Positions 53,966-64,000 of a DNA stretch of 64,000 bases are shown here, piece by piece. Source of the DNA: Macrostomum hystrix. Its lineage: Eukaryota > Platyhelminthes > Macrostomidae. Position 1 is the first letter of the stretch. Each line of letters opens with the position of its first letter. The position numbers and the translations under genes were made by a program. Under the pieces are notes generated by a model. The model was given only the letters and a program-made list of their open reading frames with translations. It did no database searches and was not told the origin of the DNA. The DNA is taken from contig CATNEN010000030.1 in NCBI GenBank assembly GCA_950097015.1, forward strand, positions 2,899,001 through 2,963,000, given 5' to 3'.

Positions 53966-56544
53966 AAACTCAATTCGCAACTCATTATTGAACTCAATTC
54001 GCAACTCATTATTGAACTCAATTCGCAACTCATTATTGAACTCAATTCGCAACTCATTATTGAACTCAATTCACAACTCATTATTGAACTCAATTCACAA
54101 CTCATTATTGAACTCAATTCACAACTCATTATTGAACTCAATTCACAACTCATTATTGAACTCAATTCGCAACTCATTATTGAACTCAATTCGCAACTCA
54201 TTATTGAACTAAATTCACAACTCATTATTGAACTCAATTCGCAACTCATTATTGAACTAAATTCACAACTCATAATTGAACTCAATTCGCAACTCATTAT
54301 TGAACTCAATTCACAACTCATTATTGAACTCAATTCGCAACTCATTATTGAACTCAATTCGCAACTCATTATTGAACTCAATTCGCGGCTAATTATTGAA
54401 CTCAATTCGCAACTCATTATTGAACTCAATTCGCAACTCATTATCGAACTCAATTCGTAACTCATTATCGAACTCAATTCGCAACTCATTATCAAACTCA
54501 ATTCACAACTCATTATCGAACTCAATTCGCAGCTCATTATCGAACTCAATTCGTAACTCATTATCGAACTCAATTCGCAACTCATTATCGAACTCAATTC
54601 GCAGCTCATTATCGAACTCAATTCGCAACTCATTATCGAACTCAATTCGCAACTCATTATTGAACTCAATTCGCAACTCATTATTGAACTCAATTCGCAA
54701 CTCATTATCGAACTCAATTCGTAACTCATTATCGAACTCAATTCGCAACTCATTATCAAACTCAATTCACAACTCATTATCGAACTCAATTCGCAGCTCA
54801 TTATCGAACTCAATTCGCAACTCATTATCAAACTCAATTCACAACTCATTATCGAACTCAATTCGCAGCTCATTATCGAACTCAATTCGCAACTCATTAT
54901 CGAACTCAATTCACAACTCATTATTGAACTCAATTCACAACTCATTATCGAACTCAATTCGCAGCTCATTATCGAACTCAATTCGCAACTCATTATCGAA
55001 CTCAATTCACAACTCATTATCGAACTCAATTCGCAACTCATTATCGAACTCAATTCGCAACTCATTATTGAACTCAATTCGCAACTCATTATCGAACTCA
55101 ATTCGCAACTCATTATTGAACTCAATTCGCAACTCATTATTGAACTCAATTCGCAACTCATTATCGAACTCAATTCGTAACTCATTATCGAACTCAATTC
55201 GCAACTCATTATCAAACTCAATTCACAACTCATTATCGAACTCAATTCGCAGCTCATTATCGAACTCAATTCGCAACTCATTATCAAACTCAATTCACAA
55301 CTCATTATCGAACTCAATTCGCAGCTCATTATCGAACTCAATTCGCAACTCATTATCGAACTCAATTCACAACTCATTATTGAACTCAATTCACAACTCA
55401 TTATCGAACTCAATTCGCAACTCATTATCAAACTCAATTCGCAGCTCATTATCGAACTCAATTCGCAGCTCATTATCGAACTCAATTCGCGGCTAATTAT
55501 CGAACTCAATTCGCAGCTCATTATCGAACTCAATTCGCAGCTCATTATCGAACTCAATTCGCGGCTAATTATCGAACTCAATTCGCAGCTCATTATCGAA
55601 CTCAATTCGCGGCTAATTATCGAACTCAATTCGCAGCTCATTATCGAACTCAATTCGCGGCTCATTATCGAACTCAATTCGCAACTCATTATCAAACTCA
55701 ATTCACAACTCATTATCGAACTCAATTCGCAGCTCATTATCGAACTCAATTCGCAGCTCATTATCGAACTCAATTCGCAGCTCATTATCGAACTCAATTC
55801 GCGGCTAATTATCGAACTCAATTCGCAGCTCATTATCGAACTCAATTCGCGGCTAATTATCGAACTCAATTCGCAGCTCATTATCGAACTCAATTCGCAA
55901 CTCATTATCGAACTCAATTCACAACTCATTATTGAACTCAATTCACAACTCATTATCGAACTCAATTCGCAACTCATTATCAAACTCAATTCACAACTCA
56001 TTATCGAACTCAATTCGCAGCTCATTATCGAACTCAATTCGCAGCTCATTATCGAACTCAATTCGCAGCTCATTATCGAACTCAATTCGCGGCTAATTAT
56101 CGAACTCAATTCGCAGCTCATTATCGAACTCAATTAGCAGCTCATTATCGAACTCAATTCGCGGCTAATTATCGAACTCAATTCGCAGCTCATTATCGAA
56201 CTCAATTCGCGGCTAATTATCGAACTCAATTCGCAGCTCATTATCGAACTCAATTCGCGGCTCATTATCGAACTCAATTCGCAACTCATTATCAAACTCA
56301 ATTCACAACTCATTATCGAACTCAATTCGCAGCTCATTATCGAACTCAATTCGCAACTCATTATCGAACTCAATTCGCAACTCATTATCGAACTCAATTC
56401 ACAACTCATTATCGAACTCAATTCGCAGCTCATTATCGAACTCAATTCGCAACTCATTATTGAACTCAATTCGCAACTCATTATCGAACTCAATTCGCAA
56501 CTCATTATCGAACTCAATTCACAGCTCATTATCGACCCCAATTT
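53966..56544. repeat. 24-bp minisatellite, about 107 copies
   Basis: Core AACTCATTATCGAACTCAATT + CGC. Left copies carry TATTG (position C->T) and the interior TATCG; GCAACT/GCAGCT/GCGGCTAATT variants form short blocks that recur (e.g. GCGGCTAATTATCG at 55490, 55560, 55610, 55800, 55850, 56090, 56160 and 56210). The open minus-strand frame (754 codons) is an artefact. Confidence 0.96.
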
Positions 56545-56670
56545 GTAACCAGTGTTTTCCTATTCCTATAGTGTAACCAGTGTTTTCCTATTCCTATAGT
56601 GTAACCAGTGTTTTCCTATTCCTATAGTGTAACCAGTGTTTTCCTATTCCTATAGTGTAACCAGTGTTAA
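56545..56670. repeat. 28-bp tandem repeat, four copies plus
   Basis: GTAACCAGTGTTTTCCTATT + CCTATAGT, four near-identical units directly adjoining the 24-bp array. Confidence 0.93.
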
Positions 56671-56989
56671 CCAGTGTTAAAATCTTGTGTTTTCTCTAAG
56701 CTCTTAAGTTTCTCGCTCTCTGCTGAACACCGGCTTTGACGATGTTAATTCCATGCTGCATTCGTTCGCGCCGACAGAATCGAACATGAAGGCTTAAATG
56801 GGTTCTCAGCTTTCCGCTTCCTTTCTCTGCAGTCCTCAAGGCACTTTTATCCCAGTTCAATAATCTAGAACTGGGTTCTTTAGTTTGCTCTTATTTATAA
56901 AAAAAGGTCTTGTGTTCGCTAAAAACTTTTTTTTGGAAGGTGCAGGGACGGGTTTTACTCTGTCCTTATAATCTATCTATCCATCTAGA
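56671..56989. other. Spacer, no gene seen
   Basis: Unique non-coding sequence. Confidence 0.45.
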
Positions 56990-57151
56990 TGTTGTGGCCT
57001 AGTGGTTGGAGGTTCGTTTCCTGACTCCATACGAATAATTTGTCTTTCAGCAAGACACTTACTGCATTAATTCAGTTCACCCAGCTGTTAAATGGGTACC
57101 AGCATTAGCTGGGGTAATTGAGGGTGGGTGCAGCGTCCCCAGTCCACGGAC
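56990..57151 (+). mobile_element. Main-family SINE, 3'-truncated
   Basis: Head TGTGGCCTAGTGGTTGG and GGTTCGTTTCCTGACTCC (the middle of the tRNA-like head is deleted), core AGCAAGACACTTACTGC and AAATGGGTACCAGCATTAGC. It stops at CCCAGTCCACGGAC. Confidence 0.85.
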
Positions 57152-57194
57152 AAACTCAGAAATCAATCAGATTAGAAACGCAGAGAATGTATAG

Positions 57195-57200
57195 TTTATT
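57195..57200 (-). terminator. Candidate poly(A) signal, ApoL-like gene
   Basis: Minus-strand AATAAA about 205 nt after the stop codon of the ApoL-like gene. Confidence 0.5.
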
Positions 57201-57404
57201 ATGAACTTTAGCAGCTTCTAAACACCAAAAACACTTTGACAGTGAGAAGCAAAAGAGGAACAATAGAATAGTGTTAGTCAGTTTGTGTCACCTTGAACCA
57301 ATGTAATCTGTGATAAGTTCGCGTGAAATCCAAAGGAAGCATTTTCAACAACCGGCTCTGGGAGATGTTTTATGCACATCTCAAGCGACGCGCCAGTCTG
57401 CGAG

Positions 57405-57797
57405 TTAGTCATTTTCCAGCGACAACTGGCACCTCTCGCGCACCTCCATGAGCTGCAGCTCCACTGTGTTTTTCATGGCCTCCAGTTCCTCAACCAGCTC
57501 AGGACTGCGACCGCGTCGGCGAATCTCGTGCATCTCCTTAGAGTAGTAGATCAGCAGGCCGAGGTCGACGACTGCGAAGGCGGCGGAGCCCACCAGGCCG
57601 AGCACGCGAGCCGCAGTCAGGACTCCGGTTTTGCCAACGCCCTGCATGACGCCTTCGGCTACGCCAATGCCGCCACGCAGCAGCGGCTTCAAGGAGTTGC
57701 CGATAGCCTCGGTGCTGGGCACGTTGCAGGCCTCGGCGGAGCCAAACATGCCGATCTTAATTAGGGCGATGGTCAGGTCCAAAGCTGCGCGCAACAT
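57405..57797 (-). CDS. ApoL-like gene last exon
   Basis: 131 codons including TAA: a Leu/Ile-rich helix, a Gly-rich stretch (LLRGGIGVAEGVMQGVGKTG), a hydrophobic segment and a charged helix ending LSLEND. Confidence 0.75.
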   Translation of the reverse strand: MLRAALDLTIALIKIGMFGSAEACNVPSTEAIGNSLKPLLRGGIGVAEGVMQGVGKTGVLTAARVLGLVGSAAFAVVDLGLLIYYSKEMHEIRRRGRSPELVEELEAMKNTVELQLMEVRERCQLSLEND

Positions 57798-58612
57798 CTC
57801 AGCGCTGGCAGACAATCGGGTTGGAGACAGTCGCGCCTATCAGTGGCAAGTTTCATTTCTCTCGTGTGTGTACATACGTTTTGGAATTTAAGATTAAATT
57901 TTGAGCACTTTGTTGAGCTGAACTCACCGCCGGTCCATCCATCTGAAGTGCCCGCTCCCCCGCCAGTTTCTGCAGCTCGTGCATCCGCTGGATCAGCATG
58001 TTGATGCTCTTTGCACTATTGAGTTTCTCCATGTCCTGTGTTGACAAGCCGGCATTTGCCAGGACCTCTGCGTGACTGTCTCTGCAGTATCGAAGCTCCT
58101 GCAGAGCGACCTTCAACTGTTGGCAGATTCGGTCGCTCAACGCCGGGTCAGAGCCGCGGACGATGACGGCCTCCGTCTCACTGACAATGTCCTCTGCCAG
58201 CTGGTTAGTGATCTCGTCAAACAGCTTCTTGCTGGACTCGAAGTCTTCTCGTATCTTCTTGGAGATGGAAGACTGGACGATGGCGTCGCCTATTGCAGCC
58301 GCGCCACCGCTGACGCCACCGCCGACAGCTACTACAGTACCGCCGATGGCCAGCGGCAGGGCGGCTCCGAAGGACGGGATCAATAAGGCGTAACCGACAA
58401 CAGCTGCGATGCCGCCGAGAACGCCGACAACGCTACCTCCGATCTTGACGCCTGTGGCCCGGTGATAGCTTACCTTGATGCTGCTTATGGCCTCCTCGAT
58501 GTCGCCCACCAGTCTTTGCCGCTCGGAGCACCATTCCAAGTGGAGCCTGCCCTTTGCTTTGATTACGAACTGCAGGATGACGTCGGAATAGTCGAAATTG
58601 CCTGTCGGCTTC
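57405..58612 (-). CDS. Apolipoprotein L-like protein, 5' end missing
   Basis: Two exons, 58612-57928 and 57797-57405, joined in phase 0 (CCGGCG|GTGAGT ... GCGCTGAG|ATG). They give at least 358 residues to TAA. The first exon has an amphipathic N-terminal part, then a long Gly/Ala-rich hydrophobic hairpin (GGSVVGVLGGIAAVVGYALL, then LPLAIGGTVVAVGGGVSGG), as in ApoL pore-like regions. The second has ARVLGLVGSAAFAVVDLGLL followed by a charged helix rich in Glu/Arg (SPELVEELEAMKNTVE), the usual ApoL C-terminal layout. In vertebrates ApoLs are membrane- and lipid-binding proteins linked to immunity and membrane dynamics; the role here is unknown. The 5' border at CTTCTACAG|G is inferred, and no start codon was found in this exon. 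Confidence 0.75.
57928..58612 (-). CDS. ApoL-like gene internal exon
   Basis: 685 nt, phase 2 in and phase 0 out. The hydrophobic Gly-rich hairpin lies at about 58460-58300; helical charged sequence flanks it on both sides. Confidence 0.75.
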
Positions 58613-59007
58613 CTGTAGAAGAGCACGGATGGCTCGAGCTTAGAGCGATAGACTGCTCACAGACGAGTAGCAAATAATTCTGAGCTGAGTTACTTCTTAA
58701 TTAGCCTAAATTATAGCTTGTAGTAAATATATAGGCAAGAATTTCACACCCTTATTTGAACTTGTTTATAATATTTCACTGCGTTCATTTTTGCGTTCTG
58801 CACACCTCGAATAGCTAAGAAATTAAGACTGTCTATGGCAAAACTTACTGGAAAGAATATCTTCCAGCAACCTGACGTAATCGCGAAAGGAATTGAGGGA
58901 GATGGAGAGTATTCTGTTGGAGACAAAAGCAGAAAATGCACTTTTTTGCCTTGCCGTATTAACTGTATTTTCATTGAATTAGTAGCTGAACTATACTCAG
59001 CAACAGC
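58613..59007. other. Upstream of the ApoL-like exon, no exon recognised
   Basis: Expected to hold an upstream exon or intron of the ApoL-like gene; none could be supported. Confidence 0.4.
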
Positions 59008-59009
59008 TA

Positions 59010-59617
59010 AACCCCCCCAACTCACGCTGTCACACGGGCACAAAAGTTAAGCAATGTCTTTAATTCTAGTCTCAGTATTGTAGGAACCACGAGCATGCAA
59101 AAGTGCCGTAACTCGTCGTGGTATCCTGATCACCAGCCGGTTGATGAACTCTTGGGGCAGCTGCTGCCAGGCATTCAGCACCGCCAGTCGCAACTGTTCA
59201 ACATTCTGTGGGGCATCATGCTGAACTCTTCGCTTTACAAAGTCCCAGACATGCTCGATGGGGTTCATGTCTGGAGACTTTGACGGCCAGTTCAATGTGC
59301 GAATGCCGAGCTGCTCCTTCAGCAGCTGCACGTGTGCTGCTCGATGTGGCGCAGCGTTGTCGTCTTGAAGCATGCAGTTCTGCGGGCCGCCAAAGGTTGT
59401 CGTAGCAAATGGCAGAAACTGCTGCTGTAGCTCTTTAACTACTGATGGTTTACCATTGCGCAATGCAGCCACCAGTGGGTTGAGTTACGCCACCCCCTCC
59501 CCAAATCCCCCATGCCGCACTTTGCGCTCGCGTCTGGCGGCGGCAGCCTTCACACATTTCTGAGTCACCGATGGCATACAAAACTTTTGGGCTGTGTGAC
59601 AGCGTGAGTTGGGGGTG
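59010..59617 (-). mobile_element. Internally deleted Tc1/mariner element
   Basis: 608 bp flanked by TA (59008-59009 and 59618-59619). The inverted ends share CCCCCAACTCACGCTGTCACAC on both sides (19+ bp, read inward) and AAAAGTT just inside. It retains the C-terminal part of a DDE transposase; the N-terminal DNA-binding domain is largely lost. Confidence 0.9.
59047..59472 (-). pseudogene. Tc1-type transposase C-terminal fragment
   Basis: 141 residues with the second catalytic Asp in QDDNAAPHRA and the third acidic position in SPDMNPIEHVWDFVKRRV, followed by the usual Tc1 tail. Upstream sequence is scrambled and the first catalytic Asp is missing, so it cannot be active. Confidence 0.9.
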
Positions 59618-59619
59618 TA

Positions 59620-60347
59620 TATTATTACACAATTTTTCGAATTAAACTTAGCCTAGATCGGCATATCCCATACACAATAAATAAGCTTCTGATTAAGGCT
59701 ACAACGCGCTTACCTCTCTGAAAGCAGTCCTGTTGAGGCCATGAACTCTATTAAGTCAGTTTACTTTTTATCTAACGAATATTACGGCAGGCAATTGTCT
59801 TGCAATCCAAAGTTTTTGTGCGTAAAAGCGAAGTGTAAAAATAAGTATGCACATTTTAGTACCCCGTAATATACTCTGCCCAACGCATTAGAAACTCTGT
59901 TCTGTACACCCTTCCTTCATGCGCACGACACAACCAACACGTACACTATAGAGAGGACTGCATTCTCAGTTGAAACTTTCTGTTCCACATGTTTAACTTA
60001 CGATGTACTATAAATAGGGTTGTAGCGAGTGCGCAACAGTGTGCACGTGACACCGCCTTATGAAGTCATTTTTATTTGACCGTACGCGCCTAATGAATGT
60101 ACAACCTTTGCGGGATGCTATTATACAGTTGTATTAGCATTGAATTCACTAATATTACTTAATTCGTTCGATTGTCAATAGATTGTTTGCAGAATTATTG
60201 TTGAAAGTTTTACTGAAACTTTTGCGGTGAACACAGCTGATTTACGAGTGTCAGGCAGTGACAATAAGTACAAGTTTTTATTTATTTTGGCCGGGAACGG
60301 CTGAGGACTCGTTTATTGGCCGAGGCTTCGCGAAGGAAACGGAAGAT
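59620..60347. other. Spacer, no gene seen
   Basis: AT-rich; nothing recognised beyond the flanking transposon relics. Confidence 0.45.
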
Positions 60348-60585
60348 CTAGGCTGGAAGATCTAGCCGAGGGCTGGGGGCAACGATGTCGGCGGGATCGG
60401 TCAAAGGCCATGGGTCCTTGGGGTCGCTGCTGAGGGCCGTCAACGGGCGCGAGTTGAGGACGGCCTCCACTTTGCACAGCAGCGTCCGTAGCTCGTCATC
60501 GGTAATCCGTCGCCGCCAGAGGGCGGGTCGCAAGCTCGCCTTCGTGAGGCCAACCAGACGCTCGTATATGAACTATGAGAAATGA
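60348..60585 (-). pseudogene. BEL/Pao retrotransposon integrase fragment
   Basis: The minus frame reads ERLVGLTKASLRPALWRR, then ITDDELRTLLCKVEAVLNSR and PLTALSSDPKDPWPLTDPAD. This is the conserved end of the integrase core in BEL/Pao polyproteins (xLxTLLCEVEAxLNSRPLT). Only ~75 codons remain; no LTRs or other domains were seen. Confidence 0.85.
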
Positions 60586-62897
60586 TATATGAGAAATATA
60601 TAATTATATATATAATTTAGTTAAACTCAGAAACGTATAAGTTGGTAGTTTTATAAAAAAAATTTTGCAATCTTACAATATGCAATTGCTGGCATGAATT
60701 CGTCAACCAGCAGATTGCGGAAAATTACCATGAATAATACTGCATGCAATATGCGACCTAGCTATTGCATGTTTCCAATTGCATATTTCCAATCGAACGA
60801 AACTTAGCAGTCGAATAAGACAGGCTGCAATTGAGGTAAAGCTATCCTGTGAACGGTGCGAATTGATAGAAATAAATGCGGAAATAAAATTTCCACTGTG
60901 GTTTAAACTCTGAGAAGTACGTCTGCTCTCAACCGAAACCGAGATGTATGAACATGCAGTCGATGCAATTTATACTGTATATATTCTACTCGACTTATAT
61001 TGCCATCTATTACGAGGTCTAAACCACCTTTAGCTATAAGGTCAATGCAAGGTGAACATTAGAACACACGTATAAGTTGTCCTTCGTTTTTTTATATCTT
61101 TTGTATCAAGGTTGATCAAGGTTGTAGCCTTGTGGTTAGAGCCGAATTAGAAATAGTCGTATATTACGGGAATCACCTAGGGCCTACTTATTTTCAAAGA
61201 AACTAAAAACTTTGCACTCGCCGTAGTTTCAAGATGTTCGAAGGTAAACGCAGCGGATTAATCGGAAAATATAATTGCAATGCGATATGTAATAAAATAT
61301 GTAACATACAACAATATATTTTATTTGCTTATAAAACAACTTTTAAAACAACTGAAACATAGTTTGTTGATCTCTCAATACAATACATAGTTATAGTCAC
61401 CTAGCAGACAGACAGGCACATAATTAGTTATCATATTGGCTTTTTGTGCTAGGTCTAGTTCAGCTATAGCATCTAAAAGTTTTACAATAGGCCTATTCAA
61501 TTTCCAGTTCATACTAAAGCCAGTAGGTCTATGAAGGTTAGGCCCTATAGCAAATCCTAAGTGTGTGATGTGTATATTTGGATTTCATTCCTAAACAAGA
61601 ATGTGCTTATTCCTTTGCACAACACAAAACACAAAAGTCTATTTTTTGGAGGTCGAAGAAAATTTGAAGGTCAAAGGAATTTGCTTTGGAATAAAAAAGT
61701 ATAGTGATTTAAATATTATTTAAATAATTTAAATAATTATATAATTGGCATAAATTTACTTTTGTTGGCGAAATTATTTTCTTCTTTTAAAATGTTAAAC
61801 TATGAAGCAGATAACATCAACTGGTAACACAACTGGTGGGAAACATTTTTAAATGGCACTGAGCATTGCTCAGTTCAGTTCAATGCAGTCCTGACTGTCT
61901 CAGATTCCTAAACTGGGTAATAATGATGAATCCAATACAGAATGCTGCCAAAAGCCTTGGTAGGCCCTAGGTGAAGGCTTTGCCATATATACTCTTGAAT
62001 GTGCAATTCAAAGAGGGCATCGCTAGTGCCATGCCACATAGTCTCCTCAGTACTTGCCGTCACTTCGATCAGATCCCTTGAATTCATATTTAGTTCCGTC
62101 AGTGCCTGTGCTGGTAGAACTTCATTCAGTGGCACAATCCACGATGGTCTTGGGGGCTGCCCAGTCATTTGCAAATCAGAAGAGTCTCAAAGTCTCTAAA
62201 ATCCAAACTATAGTTAGGGCTCAATAAAACTCAGCCAAATTTCTGTGCCCCAAACAACTCTACACAGCTACTATGGGCCATAGACAACTCCCATTCGTCA
62301 TTCAGCATCATTAGCACCATTTTAAAAGAGGAAAATAATTTCGCAAATGAAAGTAAATTTACGCCAAATAATTATTTAAATAACTTCTAGGGCCTAATAG
62401 CTAGAGTTCCACCATAGATGATAGCTATTGATATGGCTTCAGGAAGTTATGGATACTGAGCTTTGGACTCTGGCTTACAGGCTTACAGCAAAGCTTACAG
62501 CTTTGGAGTCTATAAGCTTTGGACAAAGCTTATAGCCTATGGATACTGATATAGTAATGGGAACTTTTTCCCATATTTAGTTTCCATGTCTTGAGTTTTC
62601 AAATATAGGCCTAGTTTGCACTGAAGTGAGTAAAACAGACAGCAGAGACAATAGAGACCATAAGAAAAGGCAGAAAGAAAAGTTGAGGCAAACAGTTCTA
62701 TGCAGCTCACGCAATATATATTATATGTATATACAAACTCAAGCATCTAAATAATGTAAGACTACATGTTTATTGGGATATGTGGTTGGCTCTGATAAGA
62801 CAGAGGAAAAATTATATAAATCAAAGATTTCATAGTTTGTGAAGGACTTTTCTGATTGCCTATAATGGAAACCATGGTATTTGGGACTTCTATGTGC
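60586..62897. other. Long AT-rich spacer, no gene seen
   Basis: A SINE-head scrap (GTAGCCTTGTGGTTAGAGCC) lies at 61124-61143. An 88-codon minus frame at 61908-62174 has protein-like composition but no recognisable family; it could be an exon of an unknown gene. Repeated short phrases (GCTTACAG, GCTTTGGA) occur at 62450-62530. Confidence 0.45.
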
Positions 62898-62905
62898 ATA
62901 TGTTG

Positions 62906-63215
62906 CATACATGCGCAACACCCAGCCAACCTGGCCGAACCGGCCGGGTGAAACAAGGGCCAAGCAAGGTAAGTCGCAAAAACCAATAGACCAAGTGCAA
63001 AAAAATCAAAGGGGGGACCAAGGGACAAAAGGAAAAAGGGAGGCATGAAAGCATGCATTCAGGAAGGCATGAAGAAAAGGAAAAAAAGGAGAGAAAAAGA
63101 GAGCAAATGAGAGCAAACTAAGTCGTAAATAGAGCAATGAAATGAACTAAGTCACAAATGAGAGCAAAAACTAAGTTGCATGGCCGGCTAAGATTTGGGA
63201 GGTTGCGCATGTATG
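62906..63215. mobile_element. MITE copy 2 (310 bp, 8-bp TSD)
   Basis: Same family as 379-657: left end CATACATGCGCAACACCC, right end reversed CATACATGCGCAACCTCC. Flanks are ATATGTTG (62898-62905) and ATATGTTT (63216-63223), 7 of 8 matching. It is longer than copy 1 through an added GGCATGAAAGCATGCATTCA stretch. Confidence 0.85.
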
Positions 63216-63223
63216 ATATGTTT

Positions 63224-64000
63224 TGTGGTGCAGACTCCTTAGTCCCTAACCTAATGAGGGCTAATATGATTTCATAGAATTTGTGACGGCACAGGTGCAC
63301 ACTGCTATACCATGTGCACCTACATGTATATTTAAATGTATTTTATAATGTGCCATAATGTACATATATTTAAACACACAAGGTGCTTGTACAGAGGCAC
63401 TGGCATTCACTACTAGCATTGCATCTACATGTACTTGTACATGTAAATGTAGTACAAGATATAAATCTATAAGGAACACAAGACGTTAGTGTAGGGGCAC
63501 AAGGGCGCACTGTTTGTTATACATCTACATACTTACGACAACTTTATGCACACAAGGCACGGCCGCGCAGACAGGAATTTCGTTCTGCGCAGCCATGCAG
63601 GCAATTTTTCACAAGCGCCGCCGGACGCTGTCCGCAAAAACCCCTATTGGCTCCAATAGGGACTATGGGAAAATGTAGGAGATAGGGATATTGATATAGA
63701 TACAGTACAACAAAATTTTGGTTATGTTGGAACTTTACTTAATAACATAGATATTTATTTTAAAAAAAGCTGCTTAAAATGTAATTTCTGTTAATTTCTG
63801 TTTCCTTTGTCCCAGACATAATCTCTTTCATTGGTAAAAGGTATTGGCAAACACTGATAGCAGACAAAAATGGCTCTTTAGCAGCAGAGAACTTATGTTC
63901 TCCAAAGTTCTCCAGCAACATTGAACCTATGTATGCTCCCTTTAGCAGCAAACTAATGTTCTTTTTAAAATAAAAAATTCCTTACAAATTAGCAGTCAAC
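63224..64000. other. Right flank, no gene seen
   Basis: AT-rich with ACATGTA repeats near 63420-63450 and a small palindrome CCTATTGGCTCCAATAGG near 63643. No gene recognised. Confidence 0.45.

Overview
The window is animal nuclear DNA. Genes are split by introns with consensus GT(GC)-AG borders, coding exons are moderately GC-rich, and the spacers are AT-rich. The genes, a neuropeptide F-type precursor and short, probably trans-spliced 5' leaders suggest a spiralian, most likely a free-living flatworm of the Macrostomum kind. That placement is inference. Minisatellite density is extreme: about 24 kb of the 64 kb (a hand estimate) is tandem array, and nearly every array has its own unit.

Layout. 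0.3-0.9 kb: an 8-bp-TSD MITE nested in an inverted repeat. 3.1-5.1 kb (+): a two-exon hnRNP H/F-like RNA-binding protein. 6.8-16.4 kb (+): a complete five-exon pyruvate kinase (550 aa by hand splicing); its introns carry a two-family 22-bp array, a hAT MITE, a dead Helitron helicase and a 3.8-kb 21-bp array. 17.4-23.8 kb: a 38-bp array of about 168 copies, followed by a 23-bp array. 26.5-32.7 kb (-): a complete five-exon Schnurri/HIVEP-type zinc-finger gene (1,630 aa; all exon phases agree). 35.1-36.2 kb: 39-bp and 14-bp arrays. 38.8-46.9 kb (-): a front-end fatty acid desaturase with a cytochrome b5 domain. It has correct splice sites but two 1-nt frameshifts and one in-frame stop, so it is either a young pseudogene or misassembled. 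49.7-51.7 kb: an 18-bp array. 52.3-53.3 kb (+): a neuropeptide F precursor whose intron splits the Arg codon of the C-terminal RQRF and uses a GC donor. 54.0-56.7 kb: 24- and 28-bp arrays. 57.4-58.6 kb (-): an apolipoprotein L-like gene, 5' end not found. 59.0-60.6 kb: an internally deleted Tc1/mariner copy and a BEL/Pao integrase relic. 62.9-63.2 kb: a second copy of the first MITE.

The genes do not form a pathway; they are unrelated neighbours on both strands. What unites the window is genome structure. Many introns are almost wholly minisatellite, with arrays stopping only tens of bases from splice sites. A tRNA-derived SINE family recurs (at least five copies, one with a perfect 14-bp target-site duplication), and small DNA transposons with readable target duplications sit between the genes. 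Most long uninterrupted reading frames here (up to about 1,000 codons) are by-products of arrays whose unit is a multiple of three, not genes.
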